A DNA stretch of 64,000 nt from Tepidimonas taiwanensis (GTDB lineage: Bacteria; Pseudomonadota; Gammaproteobacteria; Burkholderiales; Burkholderiaceae_C): contig NZ_CP083911.1 in NCBI RefSeq assembly GCF_020162115.1, forward strand, positions 1,798,001 to 1,862,000, given 5' to 3'. Position numbers and translations under genes: made by a program. Within the stretch, counting starts at the first letter, position 1. Each line of letters opens with the position of its first letter. Below the pieces are notes generated by a model. It saw only the letters and a list, made by a program, of their open reading frames with translations, was not told the DNA's origin and did no database searches. Positions 44,481 through 52,707 of this stretch are shown piece by piece.

Positions 44481-45473
44481 ATGGCCCCTGCCCCCACCGC
44501 CACCCACCCGCCGGATGCGCACGTGCCCCGCGCCGCGCTGGGGCCGGAGCAGCTCGCGCTGCTGGCCACGATCGCGCGCTGTGGCAGCTTCGCCGCCGCC
44601 GCGCGCGAGCTCGGCCTCGTGCCCAGCGCCCTCACCTACCGGGTGCGGCAGATCGAAGAGGCGCTGGATGTGCTGCTGTTCGACCGCCGCTCGCGCCGCG
44701 CGCAACCGACACCGGCCGGGGAGGAGCTGCTGCGCGCCAGCGAACACCTGCTGCGCGAGTGGGACGCGGTCGCGCAACGCATCCGCCGCATCGCCACCGG
44801 GTGGGAGGCGGAGCTCACCATCGCCGCCGACGCCGTCATCGACACGCGCACGCTACTGGAGCTGTGCGAGGCGTTTTATGCACTCGGTGCGCCGACGCGG
44901 CTGCGCCTGCGCGGCGAGACGCTGTCGGGCACGCTGGAGGCGCTGCTCAGCGGCCAGGCGGACCTGGCGCTGGGTGTGACGCTGGACCGCTCCCCCGGCG
45001 GCGACGTGCGCACCGAACCGCTGGGCGAAGTGGCGTTCTGGTTCGTCGTCGCGCCCCACCATCCGTTGGCCAATGCCCCGGAGCCGCTGACGCCGCAGCT
45101 CATCCGCGCGCACCGCATCGTGGCGGTGGCAGACTCCGCGCCGCGCGGGGGCCTGACCTTCGGGCTGCTGCCCGGGCAGGATGTGCTGACGGTGCCGACG
45201 ATGTCGATGAAGCTGGACGCCCAGCTGCGCGGGCTGGGCTGCGGGTGGCTGCCGCAGCCGCTGGTCCAGCCGTACGTGGACGCCGGCCACCTTGTGGTGC
45301 GCCAGACGACGCTACCGCCGCGCGTGGCGCAGACCGCCTACGCCTGGCGTGCGTCGGCCGCGCGGCGCGGTCAGACCACGCCGGTGGGCCCGGCGCTGCT
45401 GTGGTGGCTGCAGCGGCTGGCCGACCCGGTCACGCGCGCGGCGTTGCTGATGCGCCGGCCGCCGCGCGGCTGA
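44481..45473 (+). CDS. LysR-family transcriptional regulator
   Basis: 330 residues. Winged helix DNA-binding domain at residues ~20-80 (QLALLATIARCGSFAAAARELGLVPSALTYRVRQIEEAL) and a C-terminal periplasmic-binding-like effector domain. Divergent from the pirin gene, which is the usual LysR-pirin pair of betaproteobacteria. The ATG at 44481 is the natural start; upstream in-frame codons are inside the operator. Inducer unknown. Confidence 0.93.
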   Translation: MAPAPTATHPPDAHVPRAALGPEQLALLATIARCGSFAAAARELGLVPSALTYRVRQIEEALDVLLFDRRSRRAQPTPAGEELLRASEHLLREWDAVAQRIRRIATGWEAELTIAADAVIDTRTLLELCEAFYALGAPTRLRLRGETLSGTLEALLSGQADLALGVTLDRSPGGDVRTEPLGEVAFWFVVAPHHPLANAPEPLTPQLIRAHRIVAVADSAPRGGLTFGLLPGQDVLTVPTMSMKLDAQLRGLGCGWLPQPLVQPYVDAGHLVVRQTTLPPRVAQTAYAWRASAARRGQTTPVGPALLWWLQRLADPVTRAALLMRRPPRG

Positions 45474-45645
45474 GCCGGCGCGTCACCCCGCGACGCCACT
45501 GCCCGACCCGGCAGGCAACGCGGATACCGAAGGGCGATGTCGACGCGGACACCGCCGAACCGGGGGCGCGACCGGCCCGGCGGTCGCCCGCACTCTGGTA
45601 GATTGGCGCCATCGCGCCCGCCGCATCCCTGCTCACATCCCACCC

Positions 45646-46791
45646 ATGCCCCGCCACCCCGCATCCCGTCCGCCCGCCACCCCGCCCCGCCGCCCGCGTC
45701 AGCCGCTGCCAAAGGCGGTGTCGTCTCCCCGATCCGCGGAACCGGGGCGCGTCGCCGTCGTCGGCGCCGGGATCGCCGGCATCACCGCCGCGCGCACGCT
45801 GGCGCAGGCGGGCTGGGAGGTCACGGTGTTCGAAAAAAGCCGTGGCGCCGGTGGGCGCATGGCCACGCGGCGCACGGCGTTTGGCGGGTTCGACCACGGG
45901 GCGCAGTTCTTCACGGTGCGTGACGAACGCTTCCGGCTGGCCCTGCAGGCGACCGGCGCGCCGATCGCGCCGTGGAACGTGTCGCTGGTGCGCGTGCTCG
46001 ACGAACTGGGCCGGCACGTCGCCGCCGCCCCGCCGGCGCGTGAGACGCGCTGGGTGGCCACGCCGGGGATGAGCGCGCTCGTTCACGCGTGGGCGCAGCC
46101 GCTGATCGACGGCAGCGTGGGGCAGTGCCACGCCAACGCGCGGGTGGTGCGCCTCGCGCCCGACCCGATCGCGCCGGCGCGGTGGGCGCTGCACCTCGAC
46201 GCCGCGGACGACACGCCGCCCATCCACGGCGGCTTCGACGCCGTGCTACTCGCGATCCCCGCGCCGCAGGCGGCGGAGCTGCTGCACGCGAGCGCCGTCG
46301 CCGCCGACTGGCAGGCGCGGCTGCGCGACGAGGTGGTGATGGCACCGTGCTGGACGCTGATGGCTGCGTGGCCGCTGGCCGCACAACCGGGGCTCGACGG
46401 CCTCGGGCCGCGCTGGCACGCCGCGCGCAGCGACCACCACCGCATCGCCTGGGTGGCGCGCGAGTCCAGCAAACCGGGCCGCGAGCCGCTGGAGCGCTGG
46501 GTGATCCAGGCCAGCCCCGCGTGGTCCGCGGAACACCTGGAGGACGACGCGGAGCGCATCACCGGCAAACTGCTCAAGGGCTTTGCCGAAATCACCGGCA
46601 TCCGCGCCACACCGGGCCACGCCGTCGCGCACCGCTGGCGCTACGCGCAGACGCAGCGCGCACTGGGCGAGCCGTACCTCTGGGACTCCCGCAGTGGGCT
46701 GGGCGTGTGCGGCGACTGGTGCCTGGGGTACCGGGTCGAAAGCGCCTTCCTGTCCGGGCTGGCGCTGGCCCTGGCCATCGCGGAGGGCTGA
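45646..46791 (+). CDS. FAD-dependent NAD(P)-binding oxidoreductase, renalase/amine oxidase-like
   Basis: 381 residues. ADP-binding motif VAVVGAGIAGITAARTLAQAGWEVTVFEKSRGAGGRMATRR (from about residue 36), then FDHGAQFFTVRD, a combination typical of the renalase-like FAD oxidoreductases of proteobacteria. The C-terminal GVCGDWCLGYRVESAFLSGLALA binds the FAD pyrophosphate. The first 30 or so residues are Pro/Arg-rich and may not be translated; a downstream start cannot be excluded. Substrate unknown. The stop overlaps the gluQ start (TGATG). The preceding 45474-45645 stretch shows nothing recognisable. Confidence 0.87.
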   Translation: MPRHPASRPPATPPRRPRQPLPKAVSSPRSAEPGRVAVVGAGIAGITAARTLAQAGWEVTVFEKSRGAGGRMATRRTAFGGFDHGAQFFTVRDERFRLALQATGAPIAPWNVSLVRVLDELGRHVAAAPPARETRWVATPGMSALVHAWAQPLIDGSVGQCHANARVVRLAPDPIAPARWALHLDAADDTPPIHGGFDAVLLAIPAPQAAELLHASAVAADWQARLRDEVVMAPCWTLMAAWPLAAQPGLDGLGPRWHAARSDHHRIAWVARESSKPGREPLERWVIQASPAWSAEHLEDDAERITGKLLKGFAEITGIRATPGHAVAHRWRYAQTQRALGEPYLWDSRSGLGVCGDWCLGYRVESAFLSGLALALAIAEG

Positions 46792-47723
46792 TGGGACACG
46801 TCGGCGCGGTGTACCGCGGGCGCTTCGCGCCGTCGCCGACCGGGCTGCTGCACGCGGGCTCGCTGGTTGCCGCGCTGGCGAGCTGGCTGGACGCCCGCGC
46901 CCACGGGGGCACGTGGCTGGTGCGCATCGAGGACGTGGACCGCCCCCGCTGCGTGCCGGGCGCGGGCGAGGGCATCCTCGCACAGCTCGCCACCTGCGGC
47001 CTGACGCCCGACGAGCCACCGTGGTGGCAGTCGCAACGCGGCGACGCCTACGCGGCGGCGCTGCAGCGCCTGGTCGATGCGGGCTGGGCCTACCCGTGCG
47101 CCTGCACCCGGCAGGACATCGAAGCCGCCTGGACCGCCCGCGGTGTGCCGCGCACACGCCACGTCGAGCGCCCCTACCCCGGCACCTGCCGGCCGGAGGC
47201 CGGCGGCCTGCGCGGCCGGCCCGCGCGCGCGTGGCGGCTGCACGTCGGGCGCGTGATCGCGGACCTTGGGCTGCCGGTGCCGCTCGTGTGGCACGACCGG
47301 CGCCTGGGTCCGCAGGCGCAGGACGTCGAAACCGCGGTGGGCGACTTCGTGCTCAAGCGCGCCGATGGCTGGTGGGCGTACCAGCTCGCCGTCGTCGTCG
47401 ACGACGGCGCCCAAGGCATCACCGACATCGTGCGCGGCGAAGACCTGGCCGACAACACCCCGCGCCAGATCGTGCTGCAGCGCGCGCTGGGCCTGCCCAC
47501 ACCGCGCTACCTGCACACCCCGCTCGTACGGGGCGACGACGGCGAAAAACTCTCCAAGGGCAACGGCGCGCGCCCGCTCGCGCTGGACGATCCGCTGGCC
47601 GCGGTGGCCGCGGCGGCGGTGGTGTTGGACCTCCCCCCAACCGAGGGTGATGTGGCGTCATCGCTGCGTCGCTGGATCACCGCCTGGCGGGCTCGTTGGG
47701 TCGACCCTGCCCCACCCCACTGA
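46791..47723 (+). CDS. gluQ: Glutamyl-Q tRNA(Asp) synthetase
   Basis: 310 residues. Truncated GluRS-like enzyme (no anticodon-binding domain) that attaches glutamate to queuosine at position 34 of tRNA-Asp. HIGH-type motif PSPTGLLHAGSLVAAL, zinc-site cysteines in YPCACTRQDIEA and YPGTCRPE, and the KMSKS-like EKLSKGNGARPL. Length agrees with YadB/GluQ. Start ATG overlaps the preceding stop, implying translational coupling with the FAD oxidoreductase. Confidence 0.94.
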   Translation: MGHVGAVYRGRFAPSPTGLLHAGSLVAALASWLDARAHGGTWLVRIEDVDRPRCVPGAGEGILAQLATCGLTPDEPPWWQSQRGDAYAAALQRLVDAGWAYPCACTRQDIEAAWTARGVPRTRHVERPYPGTCRPEAGGLRGRPARAWRLHVGRVIADLGLPVPLVWHDRRLGPQAQDVETAVGDFVLKRADGWWAYQLAVVVDDGAQGITDIVRGEDLADNTPRQIVLQRALGLPTPRYLHTPLVRGDDGEKLSKGNGARPLALDDPLAAVAAAAVVLDLPPTEGDVASSLRRWITAWRARWVDPAPPH

Positions 47724-47945
47724 ACGGTCCATCCGGCCCACCCATCGGCCACCGGGGTGCTCGCCGCGGGGGCCGCTCCGACGGCACGGCGCGTTCGTCT
47801 TCCTCGTAAGACTTCCTCGTCGGTCTGCAGGGGACGCGACCGCTTGCCTACACGGTCCGGACGCATGCGCCCCCAACGCCCAAACGAGGCGGCCAGCCCG
47901 ACACACAGGGCATGCGACCCGAGCCACCGGCGACCGCTCTCTACA

Positions 47946-48719
47946 ATGCAGCCCGTGACCGATCCGACCCCCGTTACCCCCCAACCGTCCGCCGCTGTGG
48001 CGCCGTCCGCCGCGCCCCCCGGCGTCGCGCACCCGAAAACCGTGCGCAGCTTCGTGCGCCGCGCGGGCCGCACCACGACCGGCCAGGCCAAAGCGCTGCA
48101 GGCGCTGGGCCCCCGCTTCGTGCTGCCGTATGCGCCGACGCCGCTGGACGCCGACGCCGCCTTTGGCCGGCGCGCGCCGCTGATCCTGGAAATCGGCTTT
48201 GGCATGGGCGAGGCCACGGCCCACATCGCGCGCCTGCGCCCGCACGACAACTTTCTGTGCTGCGAGGTGCACGAGCCCGGCGTCGGCGCGCTGCTCAAGC
48301 GCATCGGCGAGCAGGACATCGCCAACATCCGCATCGTCCAGCACGACGCGGTGGAGGTGCTCACGCACATGCTGCCCGAGGCGTCGCTCGACGGGGTGCA
48401 CATCTTTTTTCCGGATCCTTGGCACAAAAAGCGCCACCACAAGCGCCGGCTGATCCAGCCCCCGTTCGTTGCGCTGCTGGCGAGCCGGCTCAAGCCCGGC
48501 GGCTATGTGCACTGCGCCACCGACTGGCAGCCCTACGCCGAGCAGATGTTGGAAGTCCTGTCGGCCGAACGGCGGCTGGCCAATGCGAGTACCGACCCCG
48601 CGCTGGGCGGCTACGCCCAGCGCCCGGACTACCGGCCGCTGACGAAATTCGAGCAGCGGGGTCTGCGCCTGGGCCACGGGGTCTGGGACCTCGTCTTCAC
48701 GCGCCGCCATGACGGTTGA
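47946..48719 (+). CDS. trmB: tRNA (guanine-N7-)-methyltransferase
   Basis: 257 residues. TrmB signature: ILEIGFGMGEATAHIA (SAM binding), DGVHIFFPDPWHKKRHHKRRLIQPPF (the DPWxKxxHxKRR motif) and TDWQPYAEQM. Methylates G46 of tRNAs. The first ~30 residues are Ala/Pro-rich and the start may be the GTG at 47955 instead of ATG 47946. The 222 bp before it hold no gene; a direct repeat CTTCCTCGT occurs twice at about 47800-47820. ribD overlaps its 3' end by 11 nt. Confidence 0.95.
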   Translation: MQPVTDPTPVTPQPSAAVAPSAAPPGVAHPKTVRSFVRRAGRTTTGQAKALQALGPRFVLPYAPTPLDADAAFGRRAPLILEIGFGMGEATAHIARLRPHDNFLCCEVHEPGVGALLKRIGEQDIANIRIVQHDAVEVLTHMLPEASLDGVHIFFPDPWHKKRHHKRRLIQPPFVALLASRLKPGGYVHCATDWQPYAEQMLEVLSAERRLANASTDPALGGYAQRPDYRPLTKFEQRGLRLGHGVWDLVFTRRHDG

Positions 48720-49860
48720 CACGCGGGTCGAGCCGGGCTGGGACGGGCTGATCACGCTCGCCGAGCGCGCGGTGGGCCTGTCCGACCCCAACCCGCGCGT
48801 GGCCTGCCGGCTCGTGCTCCCGGACGGCCGCCGGTTCGAGGGCCACACACAAGCCGCGGGCGACGCGCACGCCGAGGTGATGGCGCTGCGCGCCGCCCAG
48901 GCCGCGGGCGCCGACGTGCGCGGGGCCACCGCGTACGTCACGCTGGAGCCGTGCAGCCACCACGGGCGCACGCCGCCGTGCTGCGACGCGCTCATTGTCG
49001 CGGGCGTGGCCCGTGTCGTCATTGCCGCCATCGACCCCAACCCGCGCGTGGCCGGCCGCGGTGTCGAACGGCTGCGCGCCGCCGGCATCGCGGTCGAGGT
49101 GTTGCCGGACGACCACCCCGTGGCGCGCGCCACGCACGAACTCAACATCGGCTTTTGGCAACGCATGCGCACCGGCCGCCCCTGGGTGCGCATGAAAGTC
49201 GCGGCGTCGCTGGACGGCATCACCGCCTTGCCCAACGGCGTGAGCCAATGGATCACCGGTGAGGCCGCGCGCACCGATGGCCACGCATGGCGCCGCCGCG
49301 CCGGCGCGCTGCTCACCGGCATCGGCACCGTGCGCAGCGACGATCCGCGACTGGACGTGCGACTCGTCCCCACGGCGTGGCAGCCCCTGCGCGTCGTGCT
49401 CGATTCCGGGCTGGACATCTCCCCCGCCGCGCGCATCCTGCAGCCACCGGGGACGGTGCTCGTCTACACCGCCAGCGACCCGGCCGCCACGGCCGAGCGT
49501 CGTGCGGCCCTCGCGGCGCGCGGAGTCACCGTGATCGACCGCCCCGGCCCCCCGAAAACCCCCGGGGGCGCGCCGAAAGTGGACCTGGCGGCCGTGCTGG
49601 CCGACCTGGCCGAACGCGAGGTCAACGAGCTGCACATCGAGGCCGGCGCCCAGCTCAACGCCTCGTGGTGGCGCGCCGGGCTGGTGGACGAGCTGCTGCT
49701 CTATGTGGCACCGCGCCTGCTCGGCGAAGGCGTGGGGCTGACGACACTGGGGCCGCTGACGCGGCTGGAGGACGGCTGGCCACTGGTTTTCCACGACGTC
49801 GGCCGCGTGGGGCCGGACCTGCGCATCGTTGCGCGCGTGCCCGGCCGCGCCCCGTTTTGA
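48709..49860 (+). CDS. ribD: Bifunctional riboflavin deaminase/reductase RibD
   Basis: 383 residues. N-terminal deaminase domain with zinc ligands in HAEVMALRAAQ (His and Glu) and EPCSHHGRTPPCCDAL, then the reductase domain from about residue 150 (RPWVRMKVAASLDGITALPNG). Carries out the second and third steps of riboflavin synthesis. Overlaps trmB by 11 nt. It is about 14 kb from ribE-ribBA-ribH, so riboflavin genes are split into two loci in this window. Confidence 0.96.
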   Translation: MTVDTRVEPGWDGLITLAERAVGLSDPNPRVACRLVLPDGRRFEGHTQAAGDAHAEVMALRAAQAAGADVRGATAYVTLEPCSHHGRTPPCCDALIVAGVARVVIAAIDPNPRVAGRGVERLRAAGIAVEVLPDDHPVARATHELNIGFWQRMRTGRPWVRMKVAASLDGITALPNGVSQWITGEAARTDGHAWRRRAGALLTGIGTVRSDDPRLDVRLVPTAWQPLRVVLDSGLDISPAARILQPPGTVLVYTASDPAATAERRAALAARGVTVIDRPGPPKTPGGAPKVDLAAVLADLAEREVNELHIEAGAQLNASWWRAGLVDELLLYVAPRLLGEGVGLTTLGPLTRLEDGWPLVFHDVGRVGPDLRIVARVPGRAPF

Positions 49861-49870
49861 TGCCGCCGCG

Positions 49871-50827
49871 ATGGCCCGGCTGCCCAAAAACGCCGCGATC
49901 CCGATGCGCGACGGCGTCTCGCCCAGTTGCGTGGCGCTGCCGCGGCTGCGCCACTGCCCGTGGCCGACGCTGCTGGACTACCTGAGCGAGCGGCTGCCCC
50001 GCATCACCCGTGACGAATGGCGCGCTCGCCTGCGCGCCGGCGAGGTCGTCGACGACGACGGCCGCGCCCTCACCGAACACACCCCCTACCTGCACGGCCA
50101 GCGCGTGTACTACTGGCGCACGCTCGCCGACGAGGCGCCGGTGCCGTTCGCCGAGAGCATCGTCTTCCGCGACGAGCACCTGCTGGTGGCGGACAAGCCG
50201 CACTTTCTGCCGGTCACGCCCGGCGGGCGCTATGTGCGCGAAACCCTGCTCGTGCGCCTCAAGCGCGCGCTGGGCCTGCCGGAACTCAGCCCGCTGCACC
50301 GCATCGACCGCGAAACGGCTGGATTGGTCGTTTTCAGCGTGCGCGCGCAAGACCGCGACGCGTACCAGCGGCTGTTCCGCGAGCGCCGCGTCGAGAAAGT
50401 CTACGAGGCCATCGCCCCGTGGCGCGGCGACCTGCCTTGGCCCGTGCGCCGCACCACGCACCTGCGTGAGGACGAAGCAGCCTTCTACCGCATGCGCGAG
50501 GCCCGCGCCGACGAGGGGCTGCCCCCGAACAGCGAAACCTGGATCGAGCCGATCGAGCGCCTGGGGGCCGATGGGGCGCTGGCGCGCTACCGGCTGCGCC
50601 CCGTCACCGGCAAGCGCCACCAGCTGCGCGTGCACATGGCGGCGCTGGGCATCCCCATCGTCGGCGACCAGTTCTACCCCGTCACGCGCCGCGGCCCGGA
50701 TGAGCCGGAGGACTACGCCGAGCCGCTGCAGCTGCTGGCGCGCGCCATCTCCTTCGACGACCCCGTCACCGGACAGCGGCGCCGCTTCGAGAGCGGGCTA
50801 CACCTCACCCCGGCGGGAATCGCATGA
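49871..50827 (+). CDS. RluA-family rRNA/tRNA pseudouridine synthase
   Basis: 318 residues. S4-like N-terminal region (LLDYLSERLPRITRDEWRARLRAGEVVDDDGR) and the RluA catalytic motif HRIDRETAGLVVFS, with the catalytic Asp in RIDRETAG near residue 150, plus RLRPVTGKRHQLRVHMAALG, which is motif III. Target RNA cannot be deduced. Co-directional with ribD (10 bp away) and overlapping the acyltransferase start (ATGA). Confidence 0.9.
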   Translation: MARLPKNAAIPMRDGVSPSCVALPRLRHCPWPTLLDYLSERLPRITRDEWRARLRAGEVVDDDGRALTEHTPYLHGQRVYYWRTLADEAPVPFAESIVFRDEHLLVADKPHFLPVTPGGRYVRETLLVRLKRALGLPELSPLHRIDRETAGLVVFSVRAQDRDAYQRLFRERRVEKVYEAIAPWRGDLPWPVRRTTHLREDEAAFYRMREARADEGLPPNSETWIEPIERLGADGALARYRLRPVTGKRHQLRVHMAALGIPIVGDQFYPVTRRGPDEPEDYAEPLQLLARAISFDDPVTGQRRRFESGLHLTPAGIA

Positions 50828-51864
50828 CGCCGGTTCGCCACCCCCTCGTCGATGCGCTGAAGGTCGTGGCCGCGCAACTGATCGTGTGGCATCACCTGTC
50901 GGCGTACGGCCCGCTGTCGGACGCGTTGTGGGCGCAGGCGCCGGCGACCGCGGACTGGCTGTACGACCACGCCCGCAAGGCGGTGCAGGTGTTTCTGGTC
51001 GTCGGGGGCTTTCTGGCCGCCGGGACGCTGGTGCAGGCGGTCGATGGCCGCCGTTTTCTGTCTCTCGTGGGTCAACGCTACCGGCGGCTGGTGCCCCCGT
51101 TTCTCGTGGCGCTGGCCCTGGCGGCCGGCACCGCCACCGTGCTGCATCGCTGGCTGTCACCCGACCTCCAACTCGCGTCGGGCTCGGTGGGCACGTGGCT
51201 GGCGCACGCGCTGCTGCTGCACGATGTCGTCGATGTGCCGGCCATCGCGGCGGGCGCGTGGTATGTAGCGATCGACTTCCAGCTCCATGCGCTGCTGGCG
51301 GGTCTGGCCTGGCTGGCCACCCGGCTGACCCGCCCCGAACGGCGGCACGGAATGGCGCTGGCCCTGCTGATCGGTCTGGCGGGTGCCTCGCTGCTGCACG
51401 TCAACCGCCTGCCGGAGTGGGATCCGTGGGCCCTGTACTTCGTCGGCAGCTATGGCCTGGGTGTGCTGGCGGCACAGGCCACCCGCGGCCACCGGGCGGC
51501 ATGGGTCGCGGCCATCGTGGCCATCGGCGTGGCCGCGCTCGCCATCGAGTGGCGCGACCGCATCGCGTTGTCGCTGACGGTGGCCGTGCTGCTGGCGGCG
51601 TGGGCAACCCAGCATGCGCCAGCCTCACCAATAGCGCAGCCGCCGCTGCTGCTGCGCCTGCTGGCCGCCGGAGCCGACCGTTCCTATGCGCTATTCCTGA
51701 CCCACTACCCGTTGGTGCTGGCGGGCAACGCGGCGCTGGCGCGCTGGCCGGACCTGACGGCACACGCCTGGGGGGTGGCCGGCACCGGCTGGGTCGCGGG
51801 CCTCGTGGTGGCGTGGGCCTTCGCCCGCTGGGTCGAACAGCCCCTGTACCGGCGCCTGCGTTAG
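50824..51864 (+). CDS. Acyltransferase 3 family membrane protein
   Basis: 346 residues with about ten hydrophobic helices. N-terminal AT3 signature: DALKVVAAQLIVWHHLSAYGPL (Asp and the catalytic His of the HH pair in WHHLS, near residue 23), then a Gly-rich segment QVFLVVGGFLAAG. This family transfers acyl groups onto periplasmic sugars or peptidoglycan. The C-terminal LFLTHYPLVL and WVEQPLYRRLR fit. No polysaccharide gene cluster is next to it, so the acceptor is unknown. Confidence 0.87.
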   Translation: MTPVRHPLVDALKVVAAQLIVWHHLSAYGPLSDALWAQAPATADWLYDHARKAVQVFLVVGGFLAAGTLVQAVDGRRFLSLVGQRYRRLVPPFLVALALAAGTATVLHRWLSPDLQLASGSVGTWLAHALLLHDVVDVPAIAAGAWYVAIDFQLHALLAGLAWLATRLTRPERRHGMALALLIGLAGASLLHVNRLPEWDPWALYFVGSYGLGVLAAQATRGHRAAWVAAIVAIGVAALAIEWRDRIALSLTVAVLLAAWATQHAPASPIAQPPLLLRLLAAGADRSYALFLTHYPLVLAGNAALARWPDLTAHAWGVAGTGWVAGLVVAWAFARWVEQPLYRRLR

Positions 51865-51915
51865 GGTCAGGGCGCTGCTACCATGCCGCCAACGACACCC
51901 GCAGGGTTCTCCGCG

Positions 51916-52323
51916 ATGACGCACGATATCCGTTGGAAGCAGCGTTTTCAGAACTTCGAACGTGCCCTTGAACAGCTCCGCCGGGCCGTGACGCTACGGC
52001 GCGAGCGGCCGCTGAGCGATCTGGAAGAACAGGGGCTGATCCAGGGCTTCGAGTTCACGCACGAACTGGCGTGGAACGTGCTGAAGGACTACCTGGAAAT
52101 GGAGGGCATCCAGGGCCTGGTCGGCTCGCGCAGCACGGTGCGTGAGGCGTTCAAGCGCGGCCTGATCACCGACGGCGAGGTGTGGATGGACATGATCGAC
52201 AAGCGCAACCTCTCCAGCCACACCTACAACGAAGCGATCGCCCGCGAGATCGCCGAGGCGGTCGTGCAGCGGTTCTACCCGGCCTTCGTCGCGTTGCAGC
52301 ATCGCCTGGCCGCCGAACGATGA
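51916..52323 (+). CDS. HEPN-domain protein, nucleotidyltransferase substrate-binding type (HI0074-like)
   Basis: 135 residues, four-helix HEPN fold. Family motif FEFTHELAWNVLKDYLEMEG (residues ~45-64) and the RX4HXY motif R97-NLSS-H102-T-Y104 in DKRNLSSHTYNEA. RX4HXY is the RNase-site motif of HEPN toxins, whose Tyr is AMPylated by the partner MNT protein in MntA-HepT-type (type VII) systems. The downstream MNT gene overlaps its stop codon (ATGA), so it is a matched pair. It may be a toxin-antitoxin module; the HI0074-HI0073 order (HEPN first) is seen. It follows the acyltransferase gene and converges on alaS. Confidence 0.85.
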   Translation: MTHDIRWKQRFQNFERALEQLRRAVTLRRERPLSDLEEQGLIQGFEFTHELAWNVLKDYLEMEGIQGLVGSRSTVREAFKRGLITDGEVWMDMIDKRNLSSHTYNEAIAREIAEAVVQRFYPAFVALQHRLAAER

Positions 52324-52640
52324 CCCCTGACACCATGTTTGGCCTGTCGGCCCGCACGCTGGCGACGCTACGCGCGATTCTGGCCACCGAGCCGCGCGTC
52401 ACCCGCGCCGTCCTGTTCGGCTCGCGGGCGCTGGGCACGCACCGCACGGGATCGGATATCGACGTCGCGCTGTTCGGCGAGGGCATCGACCTGGACACCC
52501 TCAGCCGCCTGCACCGGCGGTTCGACGAATCGTCGCTGCCGTACCAAGTGGACCTGTGCGCCTGGGAGCGCATCGACAACCCCGCGCTGCGCGAGCACAT
52601 CGAACGGGTCGGGCGCGTCCTCTACCCCGGCGGGGAGTGA
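52320..52640 (+). CDS. MNT-domain nucleotidyltransferase, partner of HEPN protein
   Basis: 106 residues. Minimal nucleotidyltransferase motif GSRALGTHRTGSDIDVAL (G34-S35 and the metal-binding D46-x-D48), with a third acidic position in VDLCAWERI. The ATG overlaps the HEPN stop. In known MNT-HEPN modules this enzyme attaches AMP to the HEPN toxin's Tyr and acts as the antitoxin. Confidence 0.85.
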   Translation: MTPDTMFGLSARTLATLRAILATEPRVTRAVLFGSRALGTHRTGSDIDVALFGEGIDLDTLSRLHRRFDESSLPYQVDLCAWERIDNPALREHIERVGRVLYPGGE

Positions 52641-52707
52641 CGCGCCAGCCAACCGTTGCGCACCGCCCGGAGCGCCCCCCGGAACCGGCAGCGCCCGGGG
52701 CGCGTCA